DNA of 64,000 bases, taken from positions 372,001-436,000 of the forward strand of contig CADCSX010000006.1 of assembly GCA_902805475.1 (NCBI GenBank), read 5' to 3'. Source of the DNA: Entonaema liquescens. Lineage: Eukaryota > Ascomycota > Sordariomycetes > Xylariales > Xylariaceae. Each line of letters begins with the position of its first letter. The first letter of the stretch is position 1. The notes under the pieces were generated by a model. The model made no database searches. It was not told the origin of the DNA and was given only the letters and a program-made list of their open reading frames with translations. The position numbers and the translations under genes were made by a program. Positions 23,661 through 34,299 of this stretch are shown here, in pieces.

Positions 23661-25724
23661 CTAGATTATTTTCAATGTTTCCAAGCGAAACGTTCTGCTT
23701 TGCTTCACCCATTCAATATTGTCCCTTTCGATATTATAAGAGCGTGTTATGTCAAATACGCCAGCTCGAAACCACGTACTCACATCCATTTTCTTCATCA
23801 GGACCAGTATAGAAAAACCCCTTTCTATCTTTCCCGTGAGCAGTATGCATTTACACGAGTCCCCACCGCTCAAGTTCTCCATGAGCGTCTTTTCGCCTTC
23901 ACTTCCCTCCGATAGATACGCGTTCGCGGCCAAGCCCATAAACGTCCAACGGGACGTAGAGGCGGAATCGAATTTGAAAAGATCAAGAGGTATCACTAGG
24001 GCTTCGACGGAGAGAACTTGGAAAGCGCAGACAGACTCTTCTAACATGGATCTCACTGCACGCTGAAGCTGGATTATTTTGCCTTCGTCGTCTTCGAGAT
24101 GGTTTATACGCAGGTGTACCTGCGAGCGATCCTCCCGGGAGACCCAACTGGAATGTACTCTGCCCGTCCAACCTGCCCACGTCCAAGACGGAAAGCCATT
24201 GCGCCTCTTACATGGCGTGAATGAGTCATCATGCGGCCACGAAAGCGAACGCGCCAATTCTTCACTGATATTAGCGTTTCTCATCGATATCGGGAGTCCC
24301 CAGATATGCCATACGGGGTCCTGTGCGTTATTAGAGAACGACCGAATAATACCAGCAAAGCCGCGGAGCGAGTCCGAGTCACGACTAAGCTCCCGAGCCG
24401 AGTATTGCTCGATCGCGTAGCAGAATCCCGCCGTACCGTTGTGTATATAGGGATTGGAGAACAGCGCGATGTCGAAAGAGGAGGGGCTGTAGCCTTCAAC
24501 AGGCAAATTCTCACTTTCGTGGAATACCTTCTTACTGCATTCGAAATACACCTGTTCATCTAGGAATATGAGACGTCGACGACTTAAATAGCCTTCTTGA
24601 TACGTCCAGGCTCTCTTGTTCCACTTAGATGCTATTACTTGCTGTTCGGGACGTCTCAGAGCCCAAGTGATATTCAACTTCCCAAGCTGTACCGTCTGCT
24701 GGGTCGTGCGGTGGCGTGTGCTAACTCCCGGAAGACCGTAGTCTTCGTCATGGCCCGCAGCGGCAATGATGGTAATCTCTGAGTTGGCGTATATAGCATC
24801 CATTTGCTGGATTTGTTGGCTTTTTATAACCGGGTTATCCTGATTTATACAGTATTTGTCTATCCACAGATAACGGAAACCCATGGATAATGTCACAGCG
24901 ATTGCATCGCGCACGACCTGCGGGATATTTTCTGGAGATAACTGAAGTTTCCCATTGCGCCAACTAGCTCCACGGATGCTGTATACTCCCCATACATAGC
25001 TTAGGGCAACGTACGACTGGTCCTCGGAGTGCGATTGCACAGTAAATGTATGGCAGTCTATTAAGCTGATAGCGCCCATAAAGCTTTGGCGTTGAGAGCA
25101 GACGAGACCGTGGGAATCTTGGCAATGTCGAAGCCAGGTAAGGGCCAGCTTGGGGTCGAAGCGCCGAGCAGACTCAGCTACAATTGTGGTATAGTTCAAG
25201 TCTTTCGTGACAAAGCCGTACCCGTTTTGAAGCATATGGTAGGCTAAACTGCTGAATCTGTATTCAGTTTTAGAATATAGGGATTGGTGCCTGATGGCGA
25301 GTATAAGTCCGTTGTGATTTGACCTGTGCGCGCGTATTTTGCCATCTTCGACGAAGAACGGATATGCTACCAAAACATCGTAATCTTCTTGATCATCCGG
25401 GGTGGCTGGATCCGGCTCTTCGAGTCTGCAACCTGATAATATACTACACAGATTGCAATCGGTATCTTGATAGGTTCGAAAACGTCGTCCAACGTTCGCA
25501 ATAAACTGGACCCCTTCAATAGGACGTGAAAAGAGGCCGGAAAAGTTTAACTGTAAGCAATTCTCACATAGCTGTTGACGAGACTCCAGCTTCGATATCC
25601 TAACTGACTTCCGTTTGCCCACTTCTTTACTGCTGGAATTCGGTCTGGATACTGACCCCGTATCCACATTGATCTTTCTGAGTATCCTATCGACAAAGCG
25701 AGAATGAACTAACTGTAACTTCAT
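23661..25724 (-). CDS. HET-domain protein
   Basis: Heterokaryon-incompatibility-type protein, 687 residues in one uninterrupted exon. HET domains (TIR-related) take part in fungal non-self recognition and regulated cell death. The domain begins near residue 238 with YVALSYVWGVYS, continues with the conserved block PQVVRDAIAVTLSMGFRYLW then IDKYCINQDN, then MDAIYANSEITIIAAAG, and ends around residue 395 with the signature SKWNKRAWTYQEGYLSRRRL. The N-terminus has a Cys-containing stretch (LCENCLQLNFSGLF and CNLCSIL) seen in many fungal HET proteins. No NACHT, WD or ankyrin part is fused; the C-terminal 290 residues are of unknown fold. It stands alone, with no obvious partner gene beside it, and the frame is intact. 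Confidence 0.95.
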   Translation of the reverse strand: MKLQLVHSRFVDRILRKINVDTGSVSRPNSSSKEVGKRKSVRISKLESRQQLCENCLQLNFSGLFSRPIEGVQFIANVGRRFRTYQDTDCNLCSILSGCRLEEPDPATPDDQEDYDVLVAYPFFVEDGKIRAHRSNHNGLILAIRHQSLYSKTEYRFSSLAYHMLQNGYGFVTKDLNYTTIVAESARRFDPKLALTWLRHCQDSHGLVCSQRQSFMGAISLIDCHTFTVQSHSEDQSYVALSYVWGVYSIRGASWRNGKLQLSPENIPQVVRDAIAVTLSMGFRYLWIDKYCINQDNPVIKSQQIQQMDAIYANSEITIIAAAGHDEDYGLPGVSTRHRTTQQTVQLGKLNITWALRRPEQQVIASKWNKRAWTYQEGYLSRRRLIFLDEQVYFECSKKVFHESENLPVEGYSPSSFDIALFSNPYIHNGTAGFCYAIEQYSARELSRDSDSLRGFAGIIRSFSNNAQDPVWHIWGLPISMRNANISEELARSLSWPHDDSFTPCKRRNGFPSWTWAGWTGRVHSSWVSREDRSQVHLRINHLEDDEGKIIQLQRAVRSMLEESVCAFQVLSVEALVIPLDLFKFDSASTSRWTFMGLAANAYLSEGSEGEKTLMENLSGGDSCKCILLTGKIERGFSILVLMKKMDVSTWFRAGVFDITRSYNIERDNIEWVKQSRTFRLETLKII

Positions 25725-26220
25725 AGCTTAAGTGACTTCGGTTTCCATTTACTAGGCATGTACAGAGTTACGCTGCGAGCTACCTTTTACCAACCTGCTT
25801 CTCCAATATATATATATATATAAGGCATCTTGCACTAGGTTGAGTACGCCTCGTTGGTGCCCCCATAATAATTATTGTCATCATTCTTTGGGGTTTCTTA
25901 TTGGTTTACAGAACATACCCCAGGCACATACTGCAACCCATTATCCACTCCTAGGCTTACCACTTTGGAATTTATTGCCATTGGTCACGCTAATGGATCT
26001 GATTATTGCTATATTGTATTAAGTAAGGCCTCAAGTTGCAACCCTCGCAGTTTATTAATAGACATAACTGGCAGGATTCTCAAGGAATATTTCGTGAGAG
26101 TCGTCATTTGCCGTTGCTTGCCGTAATACTGGGCTTCTAACCATCGATAAAATGATATGCTAAGTCTCATAATTCTTACGAAAACCATCCAATAATTACC
26201 TAACACCAACAACTTACGTT
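25725..26220. other. Intergenic, 0.5 kb
   Basis: Upstream of the HET gene. It holds a short TA dinucleotide run near 25807-25821 and otherwise nothing recognisable. Confidence 0.5.
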
Positions 26221-27114
26221 TTACAACTTACTATTCTTCCAAACCGGTTTCCGTTTCTCAACAAAGCTCTTCACACCTTCCACCGCATTCTCACCCTTCT
26301 CTATCCGCCCATACCACCCCTTTAGCAAGATATCCGTGCCCTGTTCCGGCCCGACGCCCTCCCACCCCAACTTCAGCCCCTCGCGCGACACGATCACCGC
26401 ATCGGGACTATTCCCCGCAATCCGCTGCGCCCACTCCAGCGCCTTGTCCAGCACCGCCTTACTGTCCCCCTCCACGACCTCGTTCACCAGCCCCCACGTG
26501 TGCATCTCCCTTGCGCCGTACTTCCTCCCGCCAAGCGCCATCTCCGCCGCCCGCTGCCTGCCCACGCTGCGCACCAGCCGCGGCAGCGCGCCCGCCAGCG
26601 CGATCACCCCGATCGTCACCTCGGGGAGACTAAAGGTCGCCGACGCCGCGGCGACCACCAGGTCGCAGTTGATGGCCATCTCCATGCCGCCTCCGAAGCA
26701 GATGCCGTTCACGGCGGCTATGATGGGCTTTAGTCCCCCGCGGTTGCTCATGCCGCCGAAGCCGCCGGCCGGGAAGCGTTTCTTCTGCTGACTGCTTTCC
26801 TCCGCCAGAGTTGCTGTTGCCTTTCCGGATCTGTCCGAAGACGAGTTGAGAGAATCCCATTCTTTCAGGTCGGCTCCCGCGCAGAAGGCTCTGCCCGAGC
26901 CGGTGAGCACGGCGCAGCGCAGCGCGGGCTCTGCGTCGTACCATTCCCACAGGCGCTCGAGGGCGAAGTGCTGCGGGCGCGGGATCGCGTTGAGCTGTTT
27001 TGGGCGGTTGAGTATTACCAGCAGGATATGTGGGGTTGGGAATGAGATTATGGCGTCTGGGACAGCCGGTGGTGGTGTTGTGATTGAAGATGGGAGTGGA
27101 ATTTGGGGAGCCAT
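26221..27114 (-). CDS. Enoyl-CoA hydratase/isomerase, peroxisomal
   Basis: Crotonase-family enzyme, 297 residues, one exon. It hydrates or isomerises acyl-CoA double bonds, probably in peroxisomal beta-oxidation. Seen: the CoA-binding/oxyanion segment GSGRAFCAGADLKEW (about residues 72-86) and VNGICFGGGMEMAINCD, with a Glu at about 145 and another in LPEVTIG at about 165, matching the two catalytic glutamates of true hydratases. The chain ends in the tripeptide SKL, a canonical PTS1 peroxisomal signal. An extra Ser/Gln-rich loop at about residues 90-115 (SSSDRSGKATATLAEESSQQ) interrupts the usual distance between these blocks. The gene is clearly more GC-rich than its surroundings. Confidence 0.93.
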   Translation of the reverse strand: MAPQIPLPSSITTPPPAVPDAIISFPTPHILLVILNRPKQLNAIPRPQHFALERLWEWYDAEPALRCAVLTGSGRAFCAGADLKEWDSLNSSSDRSGKATATLAEESSQQKKRFPAGGFGGMSNRGGLKPIIAAVNGICFGGGMEMAINCDLVVAAASATFSLPEVTIGVIALAGALPRLVRSVGRQRAAEMALGGRKYGAREMHTWGLVNEVVEGDSKAVLDKALEWAQRIAGNSPDAVIVSREGLKLGWEGVGPEQGTDILLKGWYGRIEKGENAVEGVKSFVEKRKPVWKNSKL

Positions 27115-27872
27115 AGTGAATGCTTGAAAAGGGGTTTCGGAGATTCAGTAAGGTACCAAGGTAGGTATGAGGTACGTATCACGAGTAGGTTAGATTCTAG
27201 ATTTGAATATCTAGCTTAGGTGGTTACCGAAGTAGGTAAAATAGTATTACTTGGTAAAAGGGATGAATTTGGTTCAGTGCCGGACGAGGTGTGTAGGTGA
27301 TATTATTCTCTTATAAGTAAATCGAGTTCTCTCACCTCGGAATTAATATTTTAGGTACTTTGACCGAACAAGTGGGGTTACATTATGGAGAATTGCCTCG
27401 GCATTCCGTCGGACCCACTACACTCCGCGAATCGCAACCCGGACCCGGGCTACGGTTATTACCCCTGACAGCTAAGCTCCGAGCCTTATTCAAGTAGTAT
27501 TGTACATATTCATTCAGTTTACCTCTTCTATTTTATGATACAAGTTAGCATATAAAACACCAAGTCACAATTGGTAGCGCAAATATGGATCGATGAATAA
27601 CTCATTAACTATACACCGAATTAATAGAACAGCTCTTGCTATCCATAGGCAGAGCCATTTACTTTTAATAATGGTATAAACTAAGCTACCTGTCTCGTAA
27701 CTACAGCTCATTCCCATTGACCGGATATCTGAAGTGCATTGCATTCCCTTCATTATGCTCCCTTCCCATTCGCAGACTGTCTGAAACTGCGAGTTGGATA
27801 TCCTCAATTGCAAAATGAACTTTTAAGGTTTCGTATTGTACAGTTACCACCGAAGTACGACGTTTTTCTCAC
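27115..27872. other. Intergenic, 0.76 kb
   Basis: Between the hydratase start and the RBM25 3' end. TAGGTA-type motifs; no gene seen. Confidence 0.5.
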
Positions 27873-30412
27873 CTACGCAGAAAGGCCGCGTTTTTCACTC
27901 TCAGTGAAGAAAATTACCATCCTCCAAAGCTTCTTAACTAATGCCTCCGCTTCGTCATCCAAGGCCTAAAATAAATCAGTTAGCACATCATTCAACATTA
28001 TCATATAATATTGGGTCACGTACCTCTGCTAGTTCCTCTACCAGCTCGCCAGGCTTCGCGTGCTTCCGAAGATGCTCTTCGACAACCTCAATGAGAAGTT
28101 GCTCCTGGACACCAAGATATTCGACCAATTTCTTCTCGACGAAGGGCCTGAGCTTCTCTCGAATAACACTCTCGTCCAGGAAGTCCCATTTGACATCCCA
28201 TTCCCAGAGTCCTTCTTTTTCGTTGGGAATTTCTTGTGCCAGTGCACGGACAGCTTGGTCACGTTCTTCATCGGACATGGCTGCTGCTGCTGCAGGCTCA
28301 AATTGAATAGGTATGAGTTGACGCCTGGAACTTGCATCTTCGTCTTCATCCTCAAGAAGGCCCTCAACCTCGGCGATGGTCTTTCTTTGTGGCGCCGCAC
28401 GTTGTGCTTGTGCCTTTTGAGCCGCTGCACCAAGAGATAGCTTGAACGGCTGCGGCGCGGTAATACCAACCCTGTTGGTTTGCCGCTGCTCCATCTCCTG
28501 AGCTTGTCTCTCGAGGAATGAATCAGCCATACCACGGGCTTGCTCACGCTCTGCTTCTTCCTTAACACGTTCTTGCTCCTCCGCCTGTCGATCCGTATCA
28601 TCAGCGGCTATTTCTCTAGCCCTAAATGCGGTGCGGTTCCTAATCCAAGCGCTTCGATCTTTGTAATACTCTTCAGACTTCCGCGACGCCTCCGCATCAT
28701 CATCGAAATGTTTGAGTCGTTGGAGCACTTTATCTCTGTTTTTAGCAAAGTCTTTTGCGTCCGAGTCGTCACGCTCCTTCTCTCGCTCTAAGGCAGCTGT
28801 GCGAGATTTCTCCCTATTTAACCATCGGCGTTCAGCATCCAGATAAAGCTTCTCTGTCTCTGCGTTCTGTTTAGCAGCCCGACGGCGTTCTAGCTCCTCA
28901 TCGCTAGCTGAGTCGTCGTCATCATCCCTGCTGTAAGATAGACCACCATTCGTCGTGCCACCGTTGATAAAATGAATGGACCTATTGTAATCTTTACCCA
29001 TATCAGACTTCTGTCCCTTTGGGCCAGATGGGGCGTTTGGTACACCGCGAGGTCCCAATGGAATAGTATTCGTACTAGAAGGCGGGGGATGCTAATCTAG
29101 AGGGCCTGGATGCGCCGTTTCTCTGACGCTCCATTGCCTCGAGTTCTTCCTCTCTCTTTAAGCGTTCCATATCCCGTTTAATACTTCGTTCTCTGAAAGC
29201 GGCGATCTCGGCAGCAACGGTCTCACGCATCTCAGCTGGGATATCGGCTAGTTCGTCCTCCTGTGCCAAGGGGATATTAACCACCTCAACGTTCTCGCCG
29301 TTCTGAGCCGAACTGTCACCCATAGTAACATCCCCATCTGCGTCTGCACCAGATCGCGAAGTAGGATAAAAGAGATTTCTAATAGTCTGCTTTAACGCAC
29401 CTCTAGCAGCTTCTCGTCTTGCTTCTGCCCCAGAATCATCAGGCCTACTCTCCTTATAAGCCTCGAGGTATTTTGTCGAATTTTCATCCAATTTAATTTC
29501 AAGGGCTGTTTTTTCGAAATTCGCGTAGGCATCGTCATCGTTCGGGGGCTCGTCCGAAGGTACTTGTTTCTTCACGGGTACCTCGATATCTTTCAGAATT
29601 TCGGAGGCGAGCCAGAGTGACTCGGCGTCTTCGAACTGGGCAAAGCCAAAGGTCATTTCTTTCCCACCAGCATCGGCAGCTCTATCCCAACGGCGCACCT
29701 TGCCCGCAGCGCCGAGAATTCTCTCGACACCCTCATTGCCACTAATACCGTCCGTAATACCACTCACGAAGACGGTTCGCACGATTTCTTCTTTGGTGGG
29801 CGGTACTAACGCTTGCATGTTCTCACGTATGGCTTGTCGCGTTTGATCTAGACCACGTTCCATTCCTATACCTGCTCTGGGACCAGCAGAATTAGGGGTA
29901 TCGTTATCTTTGCGCCCAGGAATCCCGGGAGTCGGGGGCTTCGTAGAGGTACCGAGACGGATGACGGGGGCGTTGAAGTTAATATTGGGCATGTTCGGAG
30001 GAGCTTGGAAGTTGGATGGTAGACCGCTAGGTCGATTAGCTTGATTGATGTTGTGCTGCTGAACGCCAGGTGGTGGCGCCGTTCCTGGGGCAGACATGCC
30101 TGGAGGAGGTCCTAGAGTAAATAATTAGTATATGATAGGAATCAAAATGTTGGATTGCGACAGCTACTAACCTAGACCAGGAGCAGACGGGACACCTGGA
30201 GCACCGCCAGCTCCAGGATATGCACCATACGTTGGAGGCGGGCCGAAGCCGGGCACTTGAGATGAGTATATCTATTAGCATCGTTCGAGTAGCCCCCCAG
30301 GTCCTTGGAATGACGGGGACATGTCCATTAGGTAGGTATATATATATATGTGAATATATATATACCAAGTATCAAGTAGCTACTTACCTCCTCCGTAGGG
30401 ATTATAAGCCAT
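27873..30412 (-). CDS. RBM25-like splicing factor (RRM + PWI), one frameshift
   Basis: Nuclear pre-mRNA splicing factor of the RBM25/Snu71 type. I read exons 30412-30388, 30255-30172, 30111-28024 and 27965-27873, about 762 residues when corrected. The N-terminus is Pro/Gly-rich (MAYNPYGG, VPGFGPPPTYGAYPGAGG). An RRM follows (RTVFVSGITDGISGNEGVER and MTFGFAQFEDAESLWLAS), then a long charged Arg/Glu coiled-coil-like region, and a C-terminal PWI domain (EGLWEWDVKWDFLDESVI, EALVKKLWRMVIFFTESEKR). The last intron (28023-27966) is in phase 0 and rebuilds the PWI end. In exon 3 the frame needs one base removed at the G run 29084-29088 (C run on the coding strand): upstream reads RPSRLASP and downstream PSSTNTIPLGPRG. 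As the two halves are both conserved, this is probably a base-calling error. Divergent from bS21m. Confidence 0.88.
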
Positions 30413-30989
30413 AATAAAAAGGCTAAATGCTACCAGATCTCGATAGACGTAGTAGGGAAGAAGTAAGAAATTGATCTAGTTAATAAGTTTTTCAGAAGAG
30501 GTTGCGAATCGCAACGCCTCGAATAAAAGAAAAGACTGATAGGACGAAAATGTTTAGCAGCGCGAAGTAATTCGAAAGAGGTTTGAATGTTGACAAGGTC
30601 CCAGTTAATTGTACTTTGTACATGGTTAGTCTAGTGAAACTTAGAAGCTTAGCATAGCACAGCCACACGTGGGGCTCACCTCAGATAAGATAAGTAATAC
30701 ATACCTAGTAAATAAAGTTACGGATTTTTCCCGGCCGAAAAAAAAGAGGGACGGAGATGGGACCCATCAGAAAATCGCATTCAACGGGGGAAGCTTCAAT
30801 ACTTTCCCCCAATCGCAACTATCGGAGGAAGTCTTTGGATCTTCAAGTCTCAATCCCGAGACTTGACCAACTTCCATAAAATTTCCTAAGATGTAAGATC
30901 AAATACTAAGAACTAAATATACTTACTATATCCTCTCTAACTTTTATAGGGCAGAGTTCTGCCGGGTAGCGCAAGTCGCCGCTCGATCA
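30413..30989. promoter_or_regulatory. Shared upstream region of RBM25-like and bS21m genes
   Basis: 577 bases between two divergent housekeeping starts. No TATA box is evident, which is usual for such genes. No other element recognised. Confidence 0.4.
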
Positions 30990-31599
30990 ATGTCATTCCT
31001 CCGAAGCACCGCATCGAGATGGCAGCCATGCTCTTTCTCAGCCATATCTAGTCCATTAACACCAAATGTAAGGCTTATCTCGACTTCGCCAATTCTTCGA
31101 TCAACCGATTCCGGCAATGGCCCCCTAAGGACCCTCCAAGATCACCTCTATCCCGGGCGCGACATCAGAGTTTTTCTTCATCTGACTGGTCCGACCAATT
31201 TCGAGAAAGCCAAAAGGCGACGAGAAAATAGAAAAGCCAGATATTTCGGCATATGAGGACCCTTTCACCCCTGAGATTGATTTCACAACCGGCGAACTTA
31301 ATAAGAATAAAGTCCTAGAAGAACGGCCAGTCCCTACCCGTCCCGTGGTGCGCCTTGTCCCACGAACTGGCCGCACTATTCACGTCACCCGAAATTCCGA
31401 CGTAGCACGGACATTTCAGCTTTTAGCTATCCACGTATCCGCAAACAGGGTCCGTTATGACATGAATAAGCAGAAGTTCCACGAGCGGCCCGGTCTGAAG
31501 CGAAAGAGGCTAAAGAGCGAAAGGTGGCAGAAGAGATTCAAAAAGGGATTCAAGGCCTGCGTAAAAAGAGTCAGAGAGTTGACAAAACAGGGCTGGTAG
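30990..31599 (+). CDS. MRP21: Mitochondrial small ribosomal protein bS21m (MRP21)
   Basis: Component of the mitochondrial small ribosomal subunit. The N-terminus is a mitochondrial presequence (MSFLRSTASRWQPCSF, then VRLISTSPILRS, a typical cleavage context). The C-terminal half is the bS21 fold: TFQLLAIHVSANRVRYDMN, KFHERPGLKRKRLKSERWQK and RFKKGFKACVKRVRELTKQG. The two halves are in different frames. Removing one base after 31185, for example from the A run 31212-31215, joins ...NFEKAK to GDEKIEKPDISAYEDPF and gives about 202 residues. An intron is the alternative (31170 to 31209 or 31224 would fit the phase), but its donor GTTTTT is poor. Which is right cannot be settled here. Confidence 0.85.
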
Positions 31600-32625
31600 A
31601 GGCTGGATCTCATGTATAGGTATTTATCCAGGTCGACTTGAATCACATCATCATTCATGTCGCCAATTACACGGGACTAGATTCATTGTATATTATCTGA
31701 TGGTGCTCGGCGTATGACTATGACACACAACGCAGCATCCAATTCCATCAACCAAGCTCCTGTAGAACCAATGCGGACCTTGATGTCCTACAACATAAGT
31801 TCGGTACCCTTATAAATCATTGTAAAATGGTACCGCCTAGCCTGGTTTGCAGCATTCAGGTAAGCAGCAGGAGGGAAATACTGGGAATAACACCCAAGAT
31901 ACATGACGAGTGGCGTAATAAATATCAGGCATAACGATAGCGAAACCGTTTACATCCATGGGGTGTGCAAAGTAGGTATAGGACAATTATATACTTTAGT
32001 AGCCTCGACGCATCGTGACGTCAAAGACAACTAGAGGGCTAAGCATAAACCGGCTTATCAAAACGATTGTCCAGTAATTCTTCAATCACAGAAGATCTCA
32101 ACTAATACAACACGAGGAGGCAACATAAGCGGGCAGTATTCAAGCTGCGTACCAAGGAGGTACGTTATTAGAACATTAAACTTTCGGTACATTATTTGAG
32201 ATAACTCAAAAGGATGCGTGGAAGTATCGTTGATTACTTCTAAATAGCTAGGTTGAGTAGAAGGTTACTTGTTCCAAGGCAAAAGAACTACATAGGTACT
32301 AGATTCATCCATATAACAAGTGAGGGTAGAAGAGACATCAAGATGTTTCATTACGTAACTATATTGAGGGAGCATAACCAAAGTGCAATATAGAAGCCAC
32401 GGGAAGAATACTAGGTACATAATGAGACAGAACAGATGCTTGAAGATAAAAGAATTAATTCCCCATTACTAAAAATGAGCTCTTAACCCCAAACGTGTAG
32501 CACAATTAGAAAACCGAAGGGTTACGAAAACAACTGCAAGGCAAATAGAGGGACTAAAAAAAAAGCAACGAGAGCAGTGTTGAATAAGCTACAAGTTTAA
32601 GAAACACCAACCAGAGGGCTTCAAA
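31600..32625. other. Intergenic, 1 kb
   Basis: AT-rich, no gene recognised. Contains the 3' side of bS21m and the upstream side of the kinesin gene. Confidence 0.5.
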
Positions 32626-34299
32626 ATGCATACACTATTAGAAGCCATAATGGCGTTGCTCCAATGGAGGACCACAGGGAGCGTGCAAACCGAGTATCCA
32701 ACGAAAATTCAAGAAACGAATACTAAGGTCCTAAAGCTTGAGAAGCAAATCGAAAAAATACAACTGAGTCTTCGCATACAAGAAGAGATGTTTCGAAAAC
32801 ACGAACAAACAATCCGAAAAATGGGAGCGAACAAAAGAGAGCCACAGCAGATGTCGGCGGAAGTAGAACACTTAGATGATAAGCCGGCAAATGTATTAAA
32901 AGTGGCACAAGAAGTTGAGCCAGAAATCACACAGTCAAACTTCAAAGAAAACGAGTTGGCTGGCTTACGAGGAGAGTCATCAGAACAACCTTCAGTGAAG
33001 CTAGAGAGGTTACAGTTACAGGAATTACTACTTCGAGAAGCTCTGCAGCAAGAGACAGATCTGAGAGAAAAGTTACAACTAGATGCAAAGGAACAAAACG
33101 ACCAATTTAAACGATTTATGGGCGAATGGAAAGTAGAAAAACATAGAAAGAACCTACTTTTTGAACAGTTTCAACTCCTCCGGGGAACTGTCCGTGTGAT
33201 GTGTCGCATTCAACCAGATACTTCCGGTCCATTATTAGAATACAAGGAGGAGCCAGGCGACTTCTACGATCATGCGGTCAAGCTGACAGTTTCAGGAGAA
33301 GAAGTTGAATATGAGTTCGAGAGGGTATTTCTCCCCGAGGAAACAAACAGTGACATTTTCGATGGAATCCGCTACTTTATGAGTTCAGTCCTTAGCGGGA
33401 AAAAGGCCTGTATCCTCTTCTATGGCCAATCGGGTACTGGTAAGACGTACACAATGGGCAATCTACATGGAGTCGAGAAATGGAAGGAAGGGGTATATGA
33501 TAAAGATGATGGCATCCTTCCAAGGACGATCATGATGATCTTCGATGAGAAGAAAAAGCTTCTTGAGCGTGGCAATGATCTGATTGTCAGCGCATGTTGC
33601 TTTGAAATTTATGACGATAAACTGCGGTTGCTGGGACCCGAGGAAAGAAAGAAATCACGGGTGGGGTGCTTTATTGACGATTCGGATTTCCAGAAGCTCG
33701 ACTCAGCTCACGACTTTAGCGTCTTAGTTAACACCGCCGTGAAGAAAAGGCATTTTGGGATTACTGCTCTAAATAACCGCTCTTCTCGATCCCATTTTAT
33801 CATTAGTATCAAGATCGTCAGGCGTGAGCATAATCATAGCATAGCACAAGAGGGCAGACTTAACCTTATAGATCTCGCGGGCTTCGAGAGGACCGAACAG
33901 GCAAAAACTACAGGGAGAGAGCTCGGCGAAGGAAACAAGATTAACCTGTCGTTAATGGCGCTGAGAAAAGTATTGGCCGCTCTCGCTAAAAATGAAGAGC
34001 CAACGACATACAGAGAAAATCCGCTCACAATGGTTTTACAGCCCTTTCTTGGCAAGGACTACATGACGCTCATGTTTTTCATGATTAGCCTTTTGGAGAA
34101 AAACTGGCAAGCGACTAAGCAGACACTTGATTTTGCAAGTATTGTAAGTAAACAGCTCACTCTGTTCACTATCAAGGTAGGCAATCCAGATTGCTGACAA
34201 GTCATGGTATAGGCCCAGAATGTAAAGAAACAGCAGCAAGTAAAGAGGCCTGCGAACGTACTAACGAGTGCTAATAAACGACGAGGTGGCAAAAGATGA
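32626..34299 (+). CDS. Divergent short kinesin-14 (C-terminal motor)
   Basis: A minus-end-type kinesin of the KAR3/KlpA plan, 534 residues. Exon 1 is 32626-34143, intron 34144-34212 (donor GTAAGT), exon 2 34213-34299. Residues about 30-180 are charged and predicted coiled coil. The kinesin-14 neck and first motor strand read LLRGTVRVMCRIQP (185-197). The P-loop is GQSGTGKT (267-274), switch I NNRSSRSH (383-390) and switch II DLAGFE (416-421). The motor ends LTMVLQPFLG, LMFFMISLLEKNWQ and TLDFAS, then a basic tail. Deviations: DLAGFE where most kinesins have DLAGSE, INLSLMAL where INKSLxxL is nearly invariant, and an N-terminal tail much shorter than normal. ATP binding looks intact, but coupling to microtubules may not be. 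Likely an extra, fast-evolving paralogue rather than the main KAR3. Confidence 0.85.
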
